A DNA stretch of 64,000 nt from Thermosipho ferrireducens (GCF_017358165.1 NZ_CP071446.1:310001-374000); one strand, 5' to 3'. Positions 42,111 through 51,036 are shown, numbered from the stretch's first letter. The notes: generated by a model from the letters alone, not told the origin. A program made the numbers and translations.

Positions 42111-42861
42111 TTACATACTCCTCAAACATTTTCGTTAAATACTTCGACATCTCTACAGAAAAATTTACCTTATTTCCTAAGCTGTTAACAGGTACAATCC
42201 CTCTGCTCGTGTGAGTTAAAAACACTTCATCGGCATAAATAATCTCCTTTAACTCGACATACTTCTCTATAACCTCATATCCAGATTCTCTTAACATTTT
42301 AAGAACATGTTTTCGCGTTATACCGTTGAGTATACCAGACTCCAGTGAAGGAGTTATAATTTTTTTGTTTTTTATTATAAAAATATTGGAAAAACTACCT
42401 TCACACACCTGACCTTTATTACCAAGTAGAATTACATCGTAAAAATTTCCTTTATTCAACCGCGCGAGGTAAAGATCAGGTCTACCAAGTGATTTAAAAT
42501 TCGGTGGAATACTCAATGGATCAGCATGTCTTATATTAGAAATATCAATGACTATTTCCTTGTTAAAAAATTCTTCATCACTTTCTATTCTTTCTTCTTT
42601 AGAAAAACAGCGCAATCTATCGGAAACAACGCATATTATTTTTACTCGAACATCACCTTCATCATTTGAAAACACAAATCTTTCAAAATCCTCAACCGAC
42701 AATTTCTCATCAGTTACATAAGAAAGAGAACTCAGCAACCTTTTGTAATGTTCCTCAATGGCAAATGGCTTTCCATTGTACAATCTAACAGTCTCGTATA
42801 TACCTATCCCGTTTATCAATCCATTTAAAATCTCATCTATTTGAGACCTGTTTTCTGACAC
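42094..42861 (-). CDS. Class IV PLP aminotransferase/4-amino-4-deoxychorismate lyase-like
   Basis: 255-residue fold type IV PLP enzyme. GIYETVRLYNGKPFAIEEHYKRL is the N-terminal lid, the Schiff-base Lys is probably in FKSLGRPDLYLAR, CEGSFSNIFIIK carries the cofactor-binding Glu, and SGILNGITRKHVL the phosphate loop. Length is nearer to PabC (about 270) than to IlvE (about 300), which favours aminodeoxychorismate lyase in folate synthesis, but D-amino-acid aminotransferase cannot be excluded. GTG 42861 is inside mtaB behind AAGGAGTGG. Confidence 0.75.
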   Translation of the reverse strand: MSENRSQIDEILNGLINGIGIYETVRLYNGKPFAIEEHYKRLLSSLSYVTDEKLSVEDFERFVFSNDEGDVRVKIICVVSDRLRCFSKEERIESDEEFFNKEIVIDISNIRHADPLSIPPNFKSLGRPDLYLARLNKGNFYDVILLGNKGQVCEGSFSNIFIIKNKKIITPSLESGILNGITRKHVLKMLRESGYEVIEKYVELKEIIYADEVFLTHTSRGIVPVNSLGNKVNFSVEMSKYLTKMFEEYVNAKIQ

Positions 42862-44125
42862 TTTTAGACACCACTCCTTCTTCGGTTACAGAAAACACTA
42901 TTACATCCTCAAAATTCCCAAAACTCCCCTTAGGTATTTCGTGTAACACATAATACTCATCATACCCTCTATATATACCATTCTTTGCTCCTTCAACAAG
43001 TACTTTCAACTTTGCGCCAACAAGATTTTTTCTATACTCTTTTGCCATTTTTTTGCTTAATTGTTCGAGTTTAATCAAGCGCTCTTTTTTAATATTTCCA
43101 GGTATTTGATCTGTAAAAGTACTTGCAAGGGTTCCCTTTTTCGGGGAATATCTGAAGGCATGGACTTTTGAAAACCTCAAATCTTCCACTACTTTTAAGG
43201 TTTCATAAAAATCCTTCTCTGTCTCCCCGGGAAATCCCACCATTATGTCTGTTGTAATCGAAAAAATAGGATCTTTTTTTCGAAGCTTATTTACTATTTC
43301 TATATAATTTCTCTGCCTGTAATTCCTGTTCATTTTCTCCAGAATTCTATCGCTTGCACTTTGAAGTGGTATATGAAGATGGTTGCATATCTTAATCTCG
43401 TTTATTATAAAATCTATTAGCTTATCTGTTATATCTTCAGGATTTATGGAACTCAATCTTATTCGAAAATCACCTTCAATTTTTACCAATTCCTCAAGGA
43501 GATCCAGTAAATTATACCCACGCTCCAGCCCGTATTTACCAAGATTTAATCCGGTTATAACTATTTCCTTATAATTTCTCTTTATTAAACGCCGAACTTC
43601 TGTAACTACAAATTCTACAGGCTTACTCCTTACTTTCACACCACGCGCGAGCCTTATAGCACAATACGTGCATACATTGTTGCATCCATCTTCGACTTTA
43701 ACAAAAGCCCTTGTTCTATCACTAATTGCCGCGTATATTGTCTCTTCTTCTATTCCATTTCCATCTTTCCAATACGCCTTATCAACATAAACTCCTGTTC
43801 TACCAATATACTCATCTATTTTTCTTTTTTCTCCATTACCTACAACTAAATCTACACCTTCTTTCAAAATCTCATCTGCAGATAACTGAGAATAACAACC
43901 GGCCACTATTATTTTCGATTCAGGATATTTCCTTTTCAATTTTCTAATCTCCTGACGAATTTTTCTTGTAGCTTCATTTGTCACCACACAACTGTTTAAA
44001 ATAAAAACATCTGATTCCACCTCTTCCGTCATAACAACAAAACCTATATTCTCAAGCCTTTCCGTCATTAATTCTGTTTCATATTGGTTGAGTTTGCAAC
44101 CATATGTCAAAATGCTAACCCTCAT
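42833..44125 (-). CDS. mtaB: tRNA t6A37 methylthiotransferase MtaB
   Basis: 430-residue radical SAM methylthiotransferase with two Fe-S clusters. N-terminal UPF0004 domain: TYGCKLNQYETE, FILNSCVVTNEA and IVAGCYSQ supply the first three cysteines. The radical SAM motif is VEDGCNNVCTYCAI. A TRAM domain forms the end (GAKLKVLVEGAKNGIYRGY). CKLNQYE at the first cysteine is the MtaB signature against MiaB and RimO. It modifies t6A to ms2t6A in tRNAs, consistent with tsaD elsewhere in this window. ATG 44125 follows GGAGATATG; that site holds the stop region of the CBS gene. Confidence 0.9.
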   Translation of the reverse strand: MRVSILTYGCKLNQYETELMTERLENIGFVVMTEEVESDVFILNSCVVTNEATRKIRQEIRKLKRKYPESKIIVAGCYSQLSADEILKEGVDLVVGNGEKRKIDEYIGRTGVYVDKAYWKDGNGIEEETIYAAISDRTRAFVKVEDGCNNVCTYCAIRLARGVKVRSKPVEFVVTEVRRLIKRNYKEIVITGLNLGKYGLERGYNLLDLLEELVKIEGDFRIRLSSINPEDITDKLIDFIINEIKICNHLHIPLQSASDRILEKMNRNYRQRNYIEIVNKLRKKDPIFSITTDIMVGFPGETEKDFYETLKVVEDLRFSKVHAFRYSPKKGTLASTFTDQIPGNIKKERLIKLEQLSKKMAKEYRKNLVGAKLKVLVEGAKNGIYRGYDEYYVLHEIPKGSFGNFEDVIVFSVTEEGVVSKSVRKQVSNR

Positions 44126-44130
44126 TATAT

Positions 44131-44577
44131 TTACATATCTCCTTTCGTAACTGCTTCTAAAATTTTCATCCTGGTGATTACTCCTATCAACCTTTCAGAC
44201 TCGTCAATTACCGGCAAAACTTTCAAAGTATGTCTTATCATCAGATCCGCAGCGTGCAATAACGGAGTGCTTTCTTTTACAGAAATAGCTGGCTTACTCA
44301 TAATGTCTGCCACAGGCTTGTAAGAAAGCTTTTTTAAGTTTTTCACAAACTGGTTCAAATCCGGTATAAAAGAAGCAGTTTGCAATAATGCAAAATAACT
44401 TGGCAATGCAGCACGAATAATATCATTCTCACTTATAAATCCAACTACTCTTAAATCCTCATCTACCACAGGAATACCTGTAATTTCCTGCCTTGATAAT
44501 ATTTTCAAAACTCTTCCAACATTTTCATCCTGTAGCACTGCTGTTATATCACGAATCATAAAGTCTCTGACCTTCAT
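44131..44577 (-). CDS. Two-CBS-domain protein
   Basis: 148 residues made only of two CBS motifs: MKVRDFMIRDITAVLQDEN...GIPVVDEDLRVVGFISENDII and PVADIMSKPAISVKEST...VLPVIDESERLIGVITRMKIL. Such proteins bind adenosyl nucleotides and act as energy sensors for partner proteins. The partner is unknown; the sugar kinase gene just upstream is the closest candidate. GTGGAGTAGGT, which includes the kinase stop TAG, serves as ribosome site. Confidence 0.88.
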   Translation of the reverse strand: MKVRDFMIRDITAVLQDENVGRVLKILSRQEITGIPVVDEDLRVVGFISENDIIRAALPSYFALLQTASFIPDLNQFVKNLKKLSYKPVADIMSKPAISVKESTPLLHAADLMIRHTLKVLPVIDESERLIGVITRMKILEAVTKGDM

Positions 44578-44579
44578 AC

Positions 44580-45533
44580 CTACTCCACCCTCTCAATCTT
44601 GAAGTGTTCAAACGCTTCTTCTATATCTTTAAATGGAGGAGTCTCTTTTGCCTTATATTTTGTTTTCGCCAGCGCCGCTGCATAGCCAAATTTCGCCATT
44701 TCAAGAAGACTTTCTCCTTTCAAAAACTTGTAAACCATTGCCGCCATGTAGGTATCACCTGTTCCGAGCAAATGGGAATGTTCAACCTCTACAGTAGGAG
44801 AAATTATCCAGACTCCATCAGAAGTTACTATTATATCGTACTCTATTTCATAAGAAATTACCGCCATTTTTACACCCATGCTTACTAACTCTTTTCCTGC
44901 CTCAATATAATCTTTTTGACTTACTAATTCTTTTCCTAAGAGTACTTTTTTATTTCTCATATCCGGCTTCAAAATATATGGAACGCTTATTTTTGTAGAT
45001 TCCATTATAATGGGATCTCTTGCTTCCCAGAAAACTTTTTTTCCAAGTTTCTGAGCAATTTTTGTTAATTCACCGTATACACTATTTGGTATCCCAAGGG
45101 GAACACTACCTGAAATTACAATTACTTCGGCATTTGCTGCTATTAACTCATATCTCTTTATAAAATGCTGTAAGTCCTCAAGAGGAACCCATGGTCCCGA
45201 AGAATTTATTTCAGTAAGTGCATGATTCTTTTCATCAATTATTGCTATATTTTCTCTTGTTTCTGCCTCAATATGTACAAAATTTGTTGTTATAAGTTCA
45301 CTTTTTTTCCTCAGCTCTGATAATACTACATTTCCAACATAACCACCTATAAAGCCCATCACAACAGAATTTATACCATAATAAGAAAGATCCACTGCTA
45401 CATTCACGGCTTTTCCACCAGGGGTCATTTCTGACATTTCCGGTGTCAATCTATGAAGTTTGTCTATTGAAAAATCATTAATATAAAACTCCCTGTCAAG
45501 TGCAGGGTTCAAACATACTGTTAAAACAGACAA
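44580..45533 (-). CDS. PfkB-family sugar-phosphate kinase (1-phosphofructokinase/LacC type)
   Basis: 317 residues. TVCLNPALDREFYINDF at the start, MTPGGKAVNVAVDLSYYG for sugar binding, ISGSVPLGIP and the catalytic/anion-hole segment LLGTGDTYMAAMVYKF are typical of FruK/LacC/PfkB hexose-phosphate kinases. The usual GAGD is GTGD, with the catalytic Asp kept. There is no PTS gene nearby, so the substrate (fructose 1-phosphate, fructose 6-phosphate or tagatose 6-phosphate) is open. TTG 45533 is preferred over GTG 45542, which lies inside the AGGTGA ribosome site. Confidence 0.82.
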   Translation of the reverse strand: MSVLTVCLNPALDREFYINDFSIDKLHRLTPEMSEMTPGGKAVNVAVDLSYYGINSVVMGFIGGYVGNVVLSELRKKSELITTNFVHIEAETRENIAIIDEKNHALTEINSSGPWVPLEDLQHFIKRYELIAANAEVIVISGSVPLGIPNSVYGELTKIAQKLGKKVFWEARDPIIMESTKISVPYILKPDMRNKKVLLGKELVSQKDYIEAGKELVSMGVKMAVISYEIEYDIIVTSDGVWIISPTVEVEHSHLLGTGDTYMAAMVYKFLKGESLLEMAKFGYAAALAKTKYKAKETPPFKDIEEAFEHFKIERVE

Positions 45534-45538
45534 GTTTA

Positions 45539-46264
45539 TCACCTCACATTGGCAAAATCTTTCGGCTCTCCTTTGTATTTAATTTTACCATTTTTCATAA
45601 AAATAAACAAATCGGAAAGAGGCATAAATCTTTTTAAGAAGCGGGTTGCTATAATCAAAGAACGATTCTCTGAAAGTAGTTTTTTCTTAACAGTTCGAGA
45701 AATATGCTGAAGATGTTCGTCATCAAGATGATCAAAAATACAGTCAAATATTACAAGGAAGGAATTTTTCAGGTAGGCTAAATAAAGCAAAAGCTCTATT
45801 TTCTCTAATATATAAAACTCAGATAATCTCGTTTTTTCTCCATTTCTTAGAGCTTTCAAAATCCCAAAGTCATCCAATGTCTCTGCGTTCTCTTCTATTT
45901 CAAAATCAACACTTTCGCCAAGCCCCAGAGATAACAATTCGTCGAACCTCAAATAATCAAGAGCCTCTAAAAAATTAGTGTCCACATAAAAAACCAGATT
46001 TCTGAGATCTTTTATATTTATGGCAAAAAGGTCATTTCCATCCAGAAAAACATTTCCTTCATATCTTACATTATCATAAACCTCTTCATTTAAACGAACA
46101 AATGTTCTCAAAAGCGCGGACTTTCCTGAACCACGTGGCCCATATAAGACTAGCGATTCACCCACTCCCAGATAAAAACTGATATCACTAAACAGTTTTA
46201 TTTTATTAGCATATCCCGTTAAATTAGTTACTTCAAGAATTCTTTTTTCCTTTTGTTTTCCCAT
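45539..46264 (-). CDS. Divergent PstB-like ABC ATPase lacking a canonical signature
   Basis: 241 residues laid out like the phosphate-importer ATPase PstB: Walker A YGPRGSGKSALLRTFVRLN, then VRYEGNVFLDGNDLF and the LRNLVFYVDTNFLEALDY stretch where PstB has its Q loop (the Gln is replaced). The ABC signature LSGGQ is not recognisable; at its place is LSEFYILEKIELLLYL. Walker B is LVIFDCIFDHLDD, lacking the catalytic Glu after the Asp, and the switch His is Arg (IIATRFLKR). It therefore probably binds ATP without normal hydrolysis. No permease or binding-protein gene is nearby. ATG 46264; ribosome site GGTGG lies in a small upstream frame. Confidence 0.75.
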   Translation of the reverse strand: MGKQKEKRILEVTNLTGYANKIKLFSDISFYLGVGESLVLYGPRGSGKSALLRTFVRLNEEVYDNVRYEGNVFLDGNDLFAINIKDLRNLVFYVDTNFLEALDYLRFDELLSLGLGESVDFEIEENAETLDDFGILKALRNGEKTRLSEFYILEKIELLLYLAYLKNSFLVIFDCIFDHLDDEHLQHISRTVKKKLLSENRSLIIATRFLKRFMPLSDLFIFMKNGKIKYKGEPKDFANVR

Positions 46265-46379
46265 TATCTTCCACCATATTCTTTAGCCTATTTTCAAGCT
46301 CTTTCTTTGCATCTGTGTTTCCAGAAGAGGATAGTTTTATAAGATCTATCTGAGAAAGTATTTTTATCTTTTTCTTCAA
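46233..46379 (-). CDS. Possible 48-residue helical protein
   Basis: A small frame from TTG 46379 behind GAGAGGTGG to TGA 46233, overlapping the PstB-like gene by 32 bases. The product starts MKKKIKILSQIDLIKL and is charged and helical, ending in a basic tail. It has the same overlap style as other gene pairs here, and could instead start at ATG 46412. Composition is compatible with a leader or coupling peptide. No homologue is recognised. Confidence 0.35.
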   Translation of the reverse strand: MKKKIKILSQIDLIKLSSSGNTDAKKELENRLKNMVEDNGKTKGKKNS

Positions 46380-46639
46380 ATCTTGCCACCTCTCTTTCCA
46401 TAGACACTTCATAGTTAATTTTATCCAATTGACTTTAAGTACAGTTTTAGGAATATTTACAGTTCAAAAAAGAAAGTTACAATTAAAACAATTTTTCTCG
46501 TTGACCTCGCTCCAGATTTATGCCACCTGTCCGATAAATAAATAAACTTTGATAATAAATCATTTCATTCTCTGCGGTGAAAAAATATAAAAATAACCCT
46601 TTAAAAGTTTCAATCATTTCATATTTTCCAGCTTCCCGT

Positions 46640-47065
46640 GAATCAACCTTGTCAACTCTCACTAACCTCGTTGTTCTTTGTCATCCCGAGGAACGAAGTG
46701 ACGAGGGGGATGTCATCCTGAGGAGCAGGAAGGCAAAGGAGCTTATTTTTTCCCCAACATTCGCTAACTCTCGCTAATCTCGCTAACCTTGCTAAGTCAA
46801 GATTCCTCGTCGCGTGCGCTCCTCGGAATGACACAGAAGGGGGAATTTCTCGCCTTTTTGCTTCTCGAAATGACACAGGAGAGGGTATTCTTCGTCACTA
46901 CTCTCCTTGGAATGAGCTACTCTTTTTTGTCATCCCGAGGAACAAAGTGACGAGGGATCTTTTCCTTATTGTCATTCCGAACGTACGTGAGGAATCTTAT
47001 TTTTTCCCAACTCTCGCCAGATTAAGATTCCTCATCCTTCGGGTTCGGAATGACATGGGTAGGGG
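46640..47065. repeat. Repeat cluster 3: two MITE-like elements and solo arms
   Basis: Gene-free region between the start of the minus-strand PstB-like operon and the alpha/beta hydrolase gene. Paired elements span 46680-46832 (long, with two left-type arms and at least four 9-mer units such as CTCGCTAAC) and 46971-47054. A solo left-type arm is at 46929-46961, and degenerate arms at about 46840-46875 and 46885-46915. The spacer of 46971-47054 shares CAACTCTCGCCAGATTAAG with the element at 36934-37020. From 46413 to 46640 the DNA is AT-rich with no recognisable feature beyond possible promoter hexamers. Confidence 0.8.
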
Positions 47066-47081
47066 GGCAACCTCGCTAATC

Positions 47082-47110
47082 TTGACTTTACATCCAGATA
47101 AAAATATTCT
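47082..47110 (+). promoter_or_regulatory. Promoter of the alpha/beta hydrolase gene
   Basis: TTGACT (47082-47087), 17-base spacer, TATTCT (47105-47110); an additional TATAAT lies a few bases further on. It begins directly after the last repeat unit of cluster 3. Confidence 0.6.
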
Positions 47111-47139
47111 ATTATAATAAAAATTGGAGGTGATAAATT

Positions 47140-48057
47140 TTGTTACCATTTGAATATGATCAAAACCTGCCAACAGGTGTTACCATAAAAAGAGGAAATG
47201 ACTTTAATTTGGTAATACTTGATGCACCATACAAATCCGATATTCCACATTCTCAAAAAATAGTTATCTATGAATATGAAAATCCCAATGCTTCTTCAAA
47301 TTTAATCTTTCTTCACGGAATAGGAAACGGACACATTCCATATCTTACATGGTTTGCAAAATATTTTAGAAATTCTGGAATAAACACATACTTTTTAATA
47401 CTTCCTTATCATCTTGCAAGAGCTCCCGAAGATTGGCAAGGTGGAGAACTATTTCTTTCTGCATCACCTGAGCAATGCAGAAGAAGATTCCATCAAGCTG
47501 TTATAGACGTCAGAAAAACTATAGACTATATTCAAACAAAGTCTGATTTACCAATAAACATAATGGGATTTTCTTTTGGAGGAATGATTTCCACACTGGC
47601 TCTCTCTGTGGATAAACGTTTAAAAAAAGGAATCCTCGCTTTCACAGGTGGTGATTGGCGCTGGATTAACTGGTATTCCCCCCATACACAAAAAATCAGA
47701 GAAGAATACCAGACACAGGGCAACGAAATGGGCTGCCACTCTGAAAATCATTGTGTTAAGCTTCGTGGAAATGCACTAACTGTGATTAAAAACTTTAAAA
47801 CCATAGACGACATTTTCGCCTATCCTGTAAAATGCTTCCATTATGATCCTATTTCTTTTGCAAAGTTTATAAATCAAAAAGTTCTTTTATTCTCCGGTAT
47901 TTTCGACAAAATAATCCCGTACAATAGCTCGAACAATCTTTACAAAGCCTTATCTAACGCTAAAAGGATAACACTACCAGCAGGGCATAAAACCTCGTAT
48001 CTTTTTAAAAAGTTCATCGCAAAAGAAACTATAAAATTCTTATTAAATAGCAATTAA
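47140..48057 (+). CDS. Alpha/beta-hydrolase family protein
   Basis: 305 residues, cytoplasmic, no signal peptide. The oxyanion strand is LIFLHGIGNGHIPYL, the nucleophile elbow IMGFSFGGMIS (Ser), and the acid and base are probably in LLFSGIFDKIIPYNSS and TLPAGHKTSYLF. A long insert between them (DWQGGELFLSASPEQCRRRFHQ and GGDWRWINWYSPH) would form a lid. Substrate is unknown; carboxylesterases and acyl-transferring hydrolases share the fold. It starts at TTG behind GGAGGTGATAAAT and forms a single-gene unit converging on the FGGY kinase gene with only 9 bases between stops. Confidence 0.75.
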   Translation: MLPFEYDQNLPTGVTIKRGNDFNLVILDAPYKSDIPHSQKIVIYEYENPNASSNLIFLHGIGNGHIPYLTWFAKYFRNSGINTYFLILPYHLARAPEDWQGGELFLSASPEQCRRRFHQAVIDVRKTIDYIQTKSDLPINIMGFSFGGMISTLALSVDKRLKKGILAFTGGDWRWINWYSPHTQKIREEYQTQGNEMGCHSENHCVKLRGNALTVIKNFKTIDDIFAYPVKCFHYDPISFAKFINQKVLLFSGIFDKIIPYNSSNNLYKALSNAKRITLPAGHKTSYLFKKFIAKETIKFLLNSN

Positions 48058-48066
48058 ATCCCCCTT

Positions 48067-49617
48067 TTAATCACCTTCACACTGAGTCACTTCCTTTATT
48101 TTTACGTATATTCTCTTGAGAGAAGAATATACTTTCTTATATACTTCATAATAAAGCCTCTCGTACACACGAACTTCTTCAGGATTTGGTTCATAAACTT
48201 TTACGTACCTGACCATTTCCTTTACCGCTTCCTCAATTGAAGCGTAATATTTTCTTCCAGTAAAAACACAAATCGCCGCACCTAATCCTGAAGTTTCATG
48301 AGTTTGCACTTTACAAACTGGTAAATTAAACATATTTGCCGTTATCTGACAAATTTTATCGCTCTGCGATCCTCCTCCAGACACTGTCAATCTTTTAACT
48401 TTAACTTTTCCTTTCTTTTCTATTCGTTCCAGCCCGTCTCTTAAAGCGTAATTTATTCCCTCAATAATAGCTCTATAAATGTGAGCACGCGTATGTACAT
48501 CACTAAATCCTATAATAGCTCCCCTGGCATTGGGCATATCAAGCCCTGGCGTCCACATGGGATGAAGTATTAATCCGTGAGATCCTGCTGGAACCTCGTC
48601 AAGCAGGTGATCTAAAAGTACTTCTGCTGGTATTCCAACTTTTTTACTTTTTTCAATTTCTATGAATCCAAACTCTTTCTTAAACCAGCTTATTAACCAA
48701 TACCCTCTAAATATCTCTATCTCAGGATTATAATATCCTGGATAAACAGCTGGATATGGTGGCATGAACAAAATTGGTTCGAAATAACGGGCGCTTGTTG
48801 TCTGTACTGTGGCTGTTGTTCCAAAACTTAAACTTGCACACTTTTCATCCACACATCCTGTACCCAGAGTTTCACATCCTTTATCAGAACCTGATAAAAT
48901 AACAGGAGTTCCCTCAGGAATCCCCGTCTCTTCAGAAATTTTTCTCCCTATTTGCCCAATTTCGGTGCATGGCTCAGCAAGTTTCGGTAACATTTCTCGT
49001 TTAACCCCAAAAACTCTCCATCTAAAACTTTTATCATTTTCCGGCCAATTCTGCTTTTTATAGTCAAAAGGTATATGCCCTATCTGCGACGCTTTAGAAT
49101 CTACATATTCACCTGTTAATTTATAAATTAGATATCCTGACAAAAGTAAATATTTATGCACTTTCCGCCAGATTTCCGGTTCATTCTCTTTCAACCAGTT
49201 TGCTCGAGTCTTTTTATAAATCCTTTCCACTGTTTCCTTCATCCTAACCACTGAAAACAATAATTTATCTTTAAATTTTAAAGAGACAACATTCTTTGCT
49301 TTTCTCTGATCAAGCCACAATATTGCCGGTCTTAACGGTTTTCCAGCTTCATCAACTACAACTACTGTATCTCTCTGAGTAGTAACACTAACTCCTAAAA
49401 GTTTTTCAAAAAGCTTTTGATTTCGATATTTTAATGTCTTAGTCGCCTTGCAGAGTGCCTCCCAATAGACATTCACATTCTGTTCCGCCCAGCCTGGTTT
49501 TAATGAAAAATACGGCTCAAACTCAACCTTTTCTTTATCCAAAAGTTTTCCTTTTTTATCAAAAAGAAGAGCTCTTAAACTTTGCGTTCCACAATCAATA
49601 ACAAGCGCAACTCCCAT
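48067..49617 (-). CDS. FGGY-family carbohydrate kinase
   Basis: 516 residues with two actin-like ATPase lobes. LVIDCGTQSLRALLFD is phosphate loop 1, VSVTTQRDTVVVVD and LWLDQRKAKN the sugar-binding segments, and LSFGTTATVQTT plus RLTVSGGGSQSDKICQITAN the second phosphate and adenosine sites. Xylulokinase, ribulokinase and glycerol kinase share this plan; the LDQR segment (rather than WQDRR) does not settle the sugar. GGAGGTATTTTTTA precedes the ATG. It is a stand-alone gene, with no sugar transporter or isomerase beside it. The 270 bases upstream hold the divergent promoter of the HD-GYP gene. Confidence 0.85.
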   Translation of the reverse strand: MGVALVIDCGTQSLRALLFDKKGKLLDKEKVEFEPYFSLKPGWAEQNVNVYWEALCKATKTLKYRNQKLFEKLLGVSVTTQRDTVVVVDEAGKPLRPAILWLDQRKAKNVVSLKFKDKLLFSVVRMKETVERIYKKTRANWLKENEPEIWRKVHKYLLLSGYLIYKLTGEYVDSKASQIGHIPFDYKKQNWPENDKSFRWRVFGVKREMLPKLAEPCTEIGQIGRKISEETGIPEGTPVILSGSDKGCETLGTGCVDEKCASLSFGTTATVQTTSARYFEPILFMPPYPAVYPGYYNPEIEIFRGYWLISWFKKEFGFIEIEKSKKVGIPAEVLLDHLLDEVPAGSHGLILHPMWTPGLDMPNARGAIIGFSDVHTRAHIYRAIIEGINYALRDGLERIEKKGKVKVKRLTVSGGGSQSDKICQITANMFNLPVCKVQTHETSGLGAAICVFTGRKYYASIEEAVKEMVRYVKVYEPNPEEVRVYERLYYEVYKKVYSSLKRIYVKIKEVTQCEGD

Positions 49618-49738
49618 TAAAAAATACCTCCCTATTTATATTATTTTGATTACTTTTGTTTTATCTATTATCCTGATGTTTCTGATTCGTAAAACTTCCC
49701 TTCCAAATTTTAAACATACTATGTTTTTAAAAAAAGAT

Positions 49739-49768
49739 TTGTAATTTTTGTCACAGTTATGTTATAAT
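49739..49768 (+). promoter_or_regulatory. Promoter of the HD-GYP/dNK/clpX run
   Basis: TTGTAA (49739-49744), 18-base spacer, TATAAT (49763-49768), the same layout as the promoter at 21849. It leaves an AT-rich leader of about 115 bases before the ATG at 49888; no riboswitch-like structure was recognised in it. Confidence 0.7.
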
Positions 49769-49887
49769 AAAAATTACCAAAAGAGTAAAACTTTTGTCAA
49801 AAACAAATTTATTATTTTATTGAATGTTAATAACCTTAACACTTTACAAATTTCGCTCATTTCCTGCTATTTACAAAGGAGGAAAAG

Positions 49888-50988
49888 ATGTTTAAAAAAG
49901 AAGATATATACAATGTATATGATGCATTGGAAGCATCTCTTGCAAAATTTCAGTCGTTTGTTGACCTTCTTGGTAACATTTCCATTCTTGAAACACCGGA
50001 AGAAAAATTCATAGTTGATGTTTTAAGATTCCTGGAAAACAATGTTCCGTATATAATATACGCAGGAGCATTTTTAACCCCTATAGATATAGAAACAGAA
50101 AGCATTTTAATTCTTGTAGAAAAAGAAAGCTTTCAGACATGGTATTCTCCAAAAGTCCCAGAAATTCCAGAAAAAGTTGTACAGAAATTTGACCTTATAA
50201 ACTGGTTGAAAAATTCAGAATTTGAAGCGGCTGTCCCTTTTTTCGAAAAACTACCAAACAAAGAGATAATTGTCTATCCTATAAAACTTAAAAAAGATAA
50301 CATGGGCTTTTTCTTTTTTTCCTTTGAAACTTTTTTCGAACAGTCTTTGCGTGATCTTGAGAACCTGGAAAAAATAATAGCCCCTTTTTACATCTTAAGA
50401 AGGTACAATAAATACGAACGAATTTTCCACCAGAAAATAATTTCAATACTGCTTAAAGCTCTCGGATACTTTGATAATTATACCAAAACACACCTGGAAA
50501 GAGTCGGTTTTTATGGAGCAGAACTTGCCAAATTTTTGAAACTTGACAAACAGACCGTAAGAAGAATATACTGGGCTGGATTACTACATGACACCGGAAA
50601 GTTGGTTATCCCCCAGCACGTGCTCAACAAAAAAGCTCCACTTGCCGTAAATGAGTATATTAGCGTAAAAAGTCATGCGAAAAAAAGTTATGAATTAATT
50701 AAAAGTGTAAATGGATTAGAAGATATAGCCTTCATTGTCAAGCATCACCATGAGCGATGGGATGGAAAGGGATATCCCGACAAGCTAAAAGGCGAAGATA
50801 TCCCATTGGAATCGAGAATTCTCGCAGTAGCTGATAGTTTTGATGCCATGACGTCTCAAAGACCCTATAGAGCTGCTTTCACCATGGAAGCTGCACTAAA
50901 TGAACTAAATGAAAAAGCTGGCACACAATTTGATCCTTCCATTGTAAAGGCAGCCATTCAGCTTTTCCCCACCATTTTTAAAGGTTGA
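49888..50988 (+). CDS. HD-GYP domain protein, probable cyclic-di-GMP phosphodiesterase
   Basis: 366 residues, cytoplasmic. Residues 1-165 form an alpha/beta region that may be a degenerate GAF domain; 180-360 are an HD-GYP domain with complete marks: GLLHDTGKLVIPQHVL, KSHAKKSYELI and KHHHERWDGKGYPDKL, then AVADSFDAMTSQRPYR. All metal ligands appear present. It lacks the membrane and sensor part of the other HD-GYP protein in the window. AAGGAGGAAAAG precedes the ATG. Two deoxynucleoside kinase genes follow after 48 bases. Confidence 0.85.
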   Translation: MFKKEDIYNVYDALEASLAKFQSFVDLLGNISILETPEEKFIVDVLRFLENNVPYIIYAGAFLTPIDIETESILILVEKESFQTWYSPKVPEIPEKVVQKFDLINWLKNSEFEAAVPFFEKLPNKEIIVYPIKLKKDNMGFFFFSFETFFEQSLRDLENLEKIIAPFYILRRYNKYERIFHQKIISILLKALGYFDNYTKTHLERVGFYGAELAKFLKLDKQTVRRIYWAGLLHDTGKLVIPQHVLNKKAPLAVNEYISVKSHAKKSYELIKSVNGLEDIAFIVKHHHERWDGKGYPDKLKGEDIPLESRILAVADSFDAMTSQRPYRAAFTMEAALNELNEKAGTQFDPSIVKAAIQLFPTIFKG

Positions 50989-51036
50989 ATTTTTTATTCT
51001 TTCCTGGTATCCTTTTCTCAAAAAGGAGGGGAAATC

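Noticed and set aside
46640-47065. CRISPR array
   Set aside because: The repeats are irregularly spaced, occur in both orientations, have no unique spacers of constant length, and no cas gene is near.
49769-49887. Riboswitch in the leader of the HD-GYP gene, such as a cyclic-di-GMP aptamer
   Set aside because: The leader is AT-rich and lacks the conserved GEMM core; only a trivial AAAAG/CTTTT pairing is seen.
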